Shown here: piece by piece, positions 17,063 to 21,343 of the stretch
Layout of the letters: each line of letters opens with the position of its first letter
Position numbering within the stretch: position 1 is the stretch's first letter
Assembly (NCBI GenBank): GCA_028713395.1
Contig: JAQTOJ010000005.1
Coordinates: forward strand, 1 to 21,343
Direction of reading: 5' to 3'
DNA: 21,343 bases
Source of the DNA: Dehalococcoidales bacterium
Lineage (GTDB): Bacteria; Chloroflexota; Dehalococcoidia; Dehalococcoidales; Fen-1064
The notes under the pieces: model-generated
The model's input: only the letters and a program-made list of their open reading frames with translations
Told to the model about the DNA's origin: nothing
The model's database searches: none
Program-made: the position numbers and the translations under genes

Positions 17063-17155
17063 CTCTCCCCGACCTGATCGGGGAGAGATAAAGAGGGATT
17101 TGTTACATAATCTTTCTCTCCTCTCCCTGGATGGGAGAGGAATTAAGGTGAGGGT
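17063..17155 (+). repeat. Dispersed repeat family A, copy 3, plus a second palindromic piece
   Basis: A 10-bp perfect hairpin CTCTCCCCGA / TCGGGGAGAG (17063-17087, loop CCTGA) followed by the tail ATAAAGAGGGATTTGTTAC matching 5071-5120 and 7474-7517. Next to it lies CTCTCCCTGGATGGGAGAGG then GGTGAGGGTGAA, a common extragenic palindrome type. No gene lies in this 266-base gap. Confidence 0.65.
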
Positions 17156-17191
17156 GAACGGCAAGCAACTTGCCGTCAGGGAGGTTAAAAC

Positions 17192-17992
17192 ATGAAAATA
17201 ACCTTTATCGGTGGGGGTAATATGGGGGAAGCCATGCTGGCGGCTGTGTTGCACAATCACCTCGCTATTCCCAACGATGTCACTGTCAGCGAGCCTGCCG
17301 AACTCCGCCGCCTCTATCTCAAAGAAAAGTACAAAATTAATATCTCTGCTGATAACATTCCTGCACTGCAAAATGCGGAAATCATTGTCCTGGCGGTCAA
17401 ACCGCAGATTCTACCCGCCGTCATGTCCGAACTGAGACATAGACTCCAACCGGCACAACTGCTGATCTCCATCATCGCCGGCGCCACCATCCCCACTTTG
17501 AAAAAAGGACTTGATCACGCCGCTATTATCCGCAGTATGCCCAATACTCCTGCCCAGGTGGGCGAAGGCATGACGGTCTGGACTTCCACGCCAGAGGTCT
17601 CGGTTCAACAAAAAAGGACCGCCGGGGAGATTCTGGGCGCCATGGGTAAACAGATTTATGTCAAGGAAGAAAACTATATCGATGCCGCCACGGCTGTCAG
17701 CGGCAGTGGTCCGGCTTACCTGTTCTACTTCACCGAAGCTCTGATCGAAGCTGCGGTGAGTTTAGGGTTCAAACCGGAAGATGCCACTGTGCTGGCTAAG
17801 CAGACTGTTAAAGGCGCCGCGGATTTGTTGATGCAATCCGGTCAACCCGCTCAGGACCTACGCCGCGCCGTCACCTCTCCCGGTGGCACCACCGCCGCCG
17901 CCATCAAAACTTTGGAAGACGGCCAATTCAAAGAATTGATCGATAAAGCCGTCAAGTCCGCCTACGAACGGGCGAAAGAACTGGGGAAATAA
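17192..17992 (+). CDS. proC: Pyrroline-5-carboxylate reductase
   Basis: Last step of proline synthesis: reduces 1-pyrroline-5-carboxylate to proline with NAD(P)H. The 266-residue protein opens with the Rossmann motif IGGGNMGEAM, has LAVKPQ, RSMPNTPAQVGEGMT, and the C-terminal signature SGSGPAYLFYFTEAL with VTSPGGTTAAAI. Length and order are typical. GGGAGG lies 8 bases before the ATG. It is separated from leuS by a 266-base repeat-filled gap and no promoter was identified there with confidence. Its precursor derives from glutamate, so it sits downstream of the 2-oxoglutarate made by the citrate/isocitrate cluster. Confidence 0.96.
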   Translation: MKITFIGGGNMGEAMLAAVLHNHLAIPNDVTVSEPAELRRLYLKEKYKINISADNIPALQNAEIIVLAVKPQILPAVMSELRHRLQPAQLLISIIAGATIPTLKKGLDHAAIIRSMPNTPAQVGEGMTVWTSTPEVSVQQKRTAGEILGAMGKQIYVKEENYIDAATAVSGSGPAYLFYFTEALIEAAVSLGFKPEDATVLAKQTVKGAADLLMQSGQPAQDLRRAVTSPGGTTAAAIKTLEDGQFKELIDKAVKSAYERAKELGK

Positions 17993-18011
17993 ACTCTCTT
18001 TCTCTAATTCT

Positions 18012-18043
18012 CATTGCGAAGACCGAAAATACGAAGTAATCTC
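18012..18043 (+). repeat. Dispersed repeat family B, copy
   Basis: ATTGCGAAG ... ACGAAGTAATCTC, matching the arms of the 7518-7546 element with a few changes. Confidence 0.5.
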
Positions 18044-18182
18044 AGGATGGCGGAGACTTCCCCCTCTTCTCCCATCCCATACCCTTTACACGTGATCCAG
18101 TTTTCGTACTTTAATAGTGCCCCACCCTTTTTAGGTCGTTTCGATTCTTGGTTATTTGTTCCTTGAAACTTGTTTTTCCCGT

Positions 18183-18227
18183 AGGGGCGGGTGTCAGTAG
18201 CTTGATACTGTTAACCCGCCCGTCCCT
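18183..18227 (+). repeat. Long imperfect hairpin in the proC-response regulator gap
   Basis: GGGCGGGT (18185-18192) pairs with ACCCGCCC (18214-18221), and nested CAGTA/TACTG (18195-18199, 18206-18210) close a GCTTGA loop. It has no T-run, so a repeat rather than a terminator. The 433-base gap 17993-18425 otherwise holds a family B copy, a GTCGCAATCTC fragment (18277-18287) and an AT-rich stretch before the response regulator; no gene is supported. Confidence 0.55.
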
Positions 18228-18425
18228 TCAGCCTCTTGCTGCTGTTAATTCAATCCTCTGTCTTTACAAGCGCAGAGTCGCAATCTCATGGCATGGAGTC
18301 ACCTTCCGGTGCTTCCAAACTATCCCCAATTATTTAGCATTTATTTAGTATTTCCGGTGGTTGTTTGTTCTTTGTGTAACTGCTGAAGCGCACAATACAA
18401 CATAGTTCCTCATGGAGGCTATAAT

Positions 18426-18818
18426 ATGACAGACCGTCCGAAAATCCTGGCCGTGGACGACGAGCCGAATATCCTGAAGTTGATCAGTCTCAACCTCTCG
18501 CTCGATGGATTTGAAGTCTACACCGCCGGCGACGGCCCGTCCGCCATTGCCCTTTTTGATGAAATCAAGCCTGACTTAATGCTGGTAGATATCATGATGC
18601 CCGGTATGGACGGCTTCGAAGTCGTTGATATTATCCGCGGGCACAGCCGTATCCCCATCATCATGTTGACCGCCAGAGACGATATGCCCTCCATTCAACG
18701 CGCTCTCGCCAACGGCGCGGATGATTATATCACCAAACCGTTCAACCTCAGGCTTTTATCCGTCAGGGTAAAAAGCAAAATCAAAAGAATAGAAATGATT
18801 CAGCCTGGCGCCAAATAG
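18426..18818 (+). CDS. Single-domain (receiver-only) response regulator
   Basis: CheY-like receiver of 130 residues with no output domain. The acidic pocket D11-D12, phospho-acceptor D55 (LVDIMMPGMDG), switch T82 (MLTAR) and K104 (TKPF) are all present, so it should be phosphorylatable. The C-terminal tail (KSKIKRIEMIQPGAK) is too short for DNA binding. GGAGG lies 8 bases before the ATG. It is followed after 184 bases by a large PAS/GAF sensor protein on the same strand, its probable partner, although that gene has its own promoter. Likely acts by protein contact, as a phosphorelay intermediate or by binding a target enzyme. Confidence 0.92.
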   Translation: MTDRPKILAVDDEPNILKLISLNLSLDGFEVYTAGDGPSAIALFDEIKPDLMLVDIMMPGMDGFEVVDIIRGHSRIPIIMLTARDDMPSIQRALANGADDYITKPFNLRLLSVRVKSKIKRIEMIQPGAK

Positions 18819-18899
18819 TCGCAATAAATCATTTACATCTATGCGCTTCTCAACCTGAGATTACCCGTCGCGTATTGCTTCGTTTGTTTTATATCATTC

Positions 18900-18928
18900 T
18901 TGACAATAAATACACATTGTGTTATTAA
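18900..18928 (+). promoter_or_regulatory. Promoter of the PAS/GAF sensor gene
   Basis: Consensus TTGACA (18900-18905), 17-base spacer, TATTAA (18923-18928, 4 of 6); about 75 bases before the ATG at 19003. Confidence 0.5.
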
Positions 18929-19002
18929 TATTACGCACTTGATAACCATTTTTCGGTGTGCTTTTTTACAACTGCGCAGTCGCACAGCATGGAGCGAAGC
19001 TA

Positions 19003-21343
19003 ATGAAAAGCACCGGTCTTCGTGGTTCAAATCCTTCGAATCTAGCCTCGCTTGCGCCGAAAAATCTCCCTCTTATCCTTAACACTATCTCTGAAGGACT
19101 CATCGTCATCAATCCGCAGCGCCAGATCGTCCTTATCAACCGTGCCGCCCGTGAAATTCTTGATTTGAAACGCGCCAGGGTCGTCGGTAAAGACTACGTC
19201 ACGATGATCGGGAACATTTACCATCCGGACGGCGCTAAATTCGCTACCCGTGAAAGACCTTTCGTCCGTATGCTTACCGGCGGTTCTCCTCTCGTCGATG
19301 AGATCATCCGCTATCAGACAAGCGCCGGAAAGAGTATCTGGATCAAACTCAAAGCCAATCACATCAAACTGGCTGACTCCGGTTTTACCGGAGTTGTCGC
19401 CACTTTTTCTGATATCACTACCCAAATCAATACCGAGGAAAGAAACCGCCACCTGACTACGGTCCTTAAGGCTATCCGCAACGTCAACCAACTCATCACC
19501 CAGGAAAAGAACCCCGCTATTCTGATCAAACAGGCCTGCCGTTTACTGATCGAAAACCGTGGTTTTGAAAACGCCTGGATATTACTGGTCAAAGACGATG
19601 GCAAATTCCAGTCCATGGCCAGCAGCGGCCGTTCCTCAAATTCCCGGGCATTCATCGCCAACTTGAAAAAAGGGATCAACCCCGCCTGTATCAATAACCT
19701 CAGAAAATCAAAACAACCCTTTATCGCGTTGGAAAGCGCTTCCCTGCAGTGCCGCGGTTGTAATCTCGGGGTTAACCACCATGGTAATGGCGCTTTTTGT
19801 GCCCGTCTTGAATTTGAAGGCCAAATCTACGGTTACCTCATCGCGCTGGTGCCGCCGGAATATGTCCATGATCCTGAGGAAATATCTCTTTTCCAGGAAG
19901 TCGGCGGAGACTTGAGTTTTGCCCTGGCGGCATTGGAAAAAGACAAAGAAAGACAGAAACTAAACGAGATCGCCATCGAACGTGAAAGGCGTTATCACTT
20001 TCTGTTGGACGGCATGTTGGAAGGCTGCCAGATTATCGGCTTTGATTGGCAATATCTCTACCTCAATGATATGGCGGCAAATCACAGCCACTCTACCAGG
20101 AAACAACTATTAGGCCGCACCATGATGGATGTGTATCCCGGCATCGAAAAGACCAAAATGTTTGCCGCCCTGCGGGATGCCATGGAAAACCGCAAACCTC
20201 ATCAGATGGAAAATGAGTTTGTCTTTCCAGATGGTTCCCGGGGTTGGTACGATCTCAATATCGAACCGGTAGACGAAGGGATTTTCATCCTTTCCCAGGA
20301 AGTTACTACCCAGAAGAAACTGGAGCTCGAAAGAGAAAGCCTCGCCAGATTCCCCAGCGAAAACCCCAACCCCGTGATGCGTATCGACCGCGGCGGGCGC
20401 ATCGTTTATGCCAACGCGGCGGCTAAACCCTTGCTGCAATTCTGGGGCGTCAAACGTCAGGATTATCTGCCTCCAAAGTGGCTAAAGCTCGTTCGGGAAA
20501 TTAACCGCAGCCAAAAATCAAAAAACCTTGAAATCACGCATCGTGACCGCATCTTTTCACTCACTTTCCAGCCGGTGCCGCAAGCCGATTATCTCAATAT
20601 CTACGGGCGTGATATCACCCGCCAAAGAAAAGCTGAGGAAATCCTGCAACAACAACGCGATCAGTTGCTCAAGTTCGCCTCCCAGGTGCCCGGCATGCTC
20701 TATCAGTTCGTCCGTAGAACTGATGGTACTTATTTCGTGCCTTATACCAACGATAAAATTTCAGATGTTTTCGGCTGCCTGCCTGAAGACGTAAAAGACA
20801 GTTTTGAGCCTATCGCCAGAGTGATTCTGCCGGAAGATCTCCCCAGAGTCCTTGAAACCATCGAATACTCGGCCGCCCACTTAACCCCCTGGACTTGCGA
20901 ATACCGGGTAAATCTGCCGGGTCATGAAACCATCACCTTGTGGGGGCAATCCGTACCGGAAGCCTTACCGGATGGCTCGATCGCCTGGTTTGGATTCAAT
21001 ACCGATATCACCGAGCGGATACGCACTGAAAAAGCCGCCCGGGAAAATGCAGATAAATTTCAAGCGATCTTTGAAAACAGCAACGAAGCCATCCTGCTCA
21101 CTAATCCCAACGGCCAGATACTCGGCGCCAATACCGCGGCTTGCCGCATGTTCAACCGGAGCGAGCCGGAAATCATCAAGATCGGTCGCCGGGGATTAAT
21201 GGATCCCTCAGACCCTCGCATGGAAATCGCCCTGGAAGAAAGACGGCGCACCGGTGAATTCCGGGGTGAGTTGCTCTTCTTGCGCCGGGACGGAACTAAA
21301 TTCCCCGGCGAAATCACTTCTAAAATTTATACGGATATGCAAG
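19003..21343 (+). CDS. Multi-PAS/GAF sensor protein, probably a histidine kinase (3' end outside window)
   Basis: An uninterrupted frame of 780 codons that runs off the window, so the output domain is not seen. The ATG at 19003 has GGAG 8 bases upstream. Domains judged by eye: PAS (about 22-140, LILNTISEGLIVINPQRQIV), GAF (about 150-315, ending LFQEVGGDLSFALAALEKD), PAS (327-445), PAS (451-545, MRIDRGGRIVYANAAA), PAS (555-675, with ITLWGQSVPE and DITER) and PAS (684-780, FQAIFENSNEAILLTN). No membrane helix or signal peptide, so a cytosolic sensor. The GAF domain has a Cys cluster C250, C253, C266 with H259-H260 between. Placed after a receiver-only regulator, a histidine kinase output is most likely; a GGDEF output cannot be excluded. 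Confidence 0.85.
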   Translation, partial: MKSTGLRGSNPSNLASLAPKNLPLILNTISEGLIVINPQRQIVLINRAAREILDLKRARVVGKDYVTMIGNIYHPDGAKFATRERPFVRMLTGGSPLVDEIIRYQTSAGKSIWIKLKANHIKLADSGFTGVVATFSDITTQINTEERNRHLTTVLKAIRNVNQLITQEKNPAILIKQACRLLIENRGFENAWILLVKDDGKFQSMASSGRSSNSRAFIANLKKGINPACINNLRKSKQPFIALESASLQCRGCNLGVNHHGNGAFCARLEFEGQIYGYLIALVPPEYVHDPEEISLFQEVGGDLSFALAALEKDKERQKLNEIAIERERRYHFLLDGMLEGCQIIGFDWQYLYLNDMAANHSHSTRKQLLGRTMMDVYPGIEKTKMFAALRDAMENRKPHQMENEFVFPDGSRGWYDLNIEPVDEGIFILSQEVTTQKKLELERESLARFPSENPNPVMRIDRGGRIVYANAAAKPLLQFWGVKRQDYLPPKWLKLVREINRSQKSKNLEITHRDRIFSLTFQPVPQADYLNIYGRDITRQRKAEEILQQQRDQLLKFASQVPGMLYQFVRRTDGTYFVPYTNDKISDVFGCLPEDVKDSFEPIARVILPEDLPRVLETIEYSAAHLTPWTCEYRVNLPGHETITLWGQSVPEALPDGSIAWFGFNTDITERIRTEKAARENADKFQAIFENSNEAILLTNPNGQILGANTAACRMFNRSEPEIIKIGRRGLMDPSDPRMEIALEERRRTGEFRGELLFLRRDGTKFPGEITSKIYTDMQ

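Noticed and set aside
18148..18348. A 66-codon frame in the proC-response regulator gap.
   Set aside because: It covers a palindromic repeat and repeat fragments, and lacks a ribosome site.
18935..18970. Possible terminator (GCAC...GTGC then six T) after the response regulator.
   Set aside because: Four-base stem with a long loop, and it lies downstream of the sensor gene's own promoter.

Overview
The gene set suggests a strictly anaerobic member of the Chloroflexota, most likely a Dehalococcoidia relative (Dehalococcoides/Dehalogenimonas-like). This is inferred from content and layout only: a uppS-cdsA-dxr-rseP run, a homocitrate-synthase-like protein resembling the Re-citrate synthases of Dehalococcoides and clostridia, placed beside an aconitase-like pair and an isocitrate dehydrogenase, and intergenic spaces packed with short palindromic repeats. 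No rRNA or tRNA gene, CRISPR array, phage gene or transposase was seen.

Region 1 (6-5018, + strand) is the isoprenoid/envelope run: uppS, cdsA, dxr and rseP, with abutting or 1-base-overlapping junctions. It is interrupted between cdsA and dxr by an AT-rich two-gene cassette (1702-2765) with its own promoter. The cassette is a VapBC45-like pair: an HTH + DUF433-type antitoxin, then a PIN-like toxin that appears to have lost one acidic active-site residue. Region 2 (5181-5531, - strand) is a lone RidA-family gene.

Region 3 (5708-10094, + strand) encodes an aconitase/homoaconitase-type large and small subunit, an isocitrate dehydrogenase with NADP-type residues, and a Re-citrate-synthase-like enzyme. 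Together they would convert acetyl-CoA + oxaloacetate to 2-oxoglutarate. Convergently transcribed acs (10450-12417, - strand) would supply acetyl-CoA from acetate, and proC further on uses glutamate-derived pyrroline-5-carboxylate, so much of the window reads as acetate-to-glutamate/proline metabolism.

Region 4 (about 12540-14230, - strand) is a second AT-rich insert: a cytosolic SppA/SDH-like serine protease homologue with a C-terminal zinc ribbon, followed after 12 bases by an unrecognised 62-residue gene. Its promoter is back to back with that of leuS; the two -35 boxes form a perfect inverted repeat. The leuS leader holds a tiny reading frame, an intrinsic terminator and a competing pairing, a layout consistent with transcription attenuation.

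Region 5 (14484-21343, + strand) holds leuS, proC, a receiver-only response regulator and the first 780 residues of a large PAS/GAF sensor protein that runs off the window end. Spaces of 100-430 bp between genes contain several dispersed repeat families.
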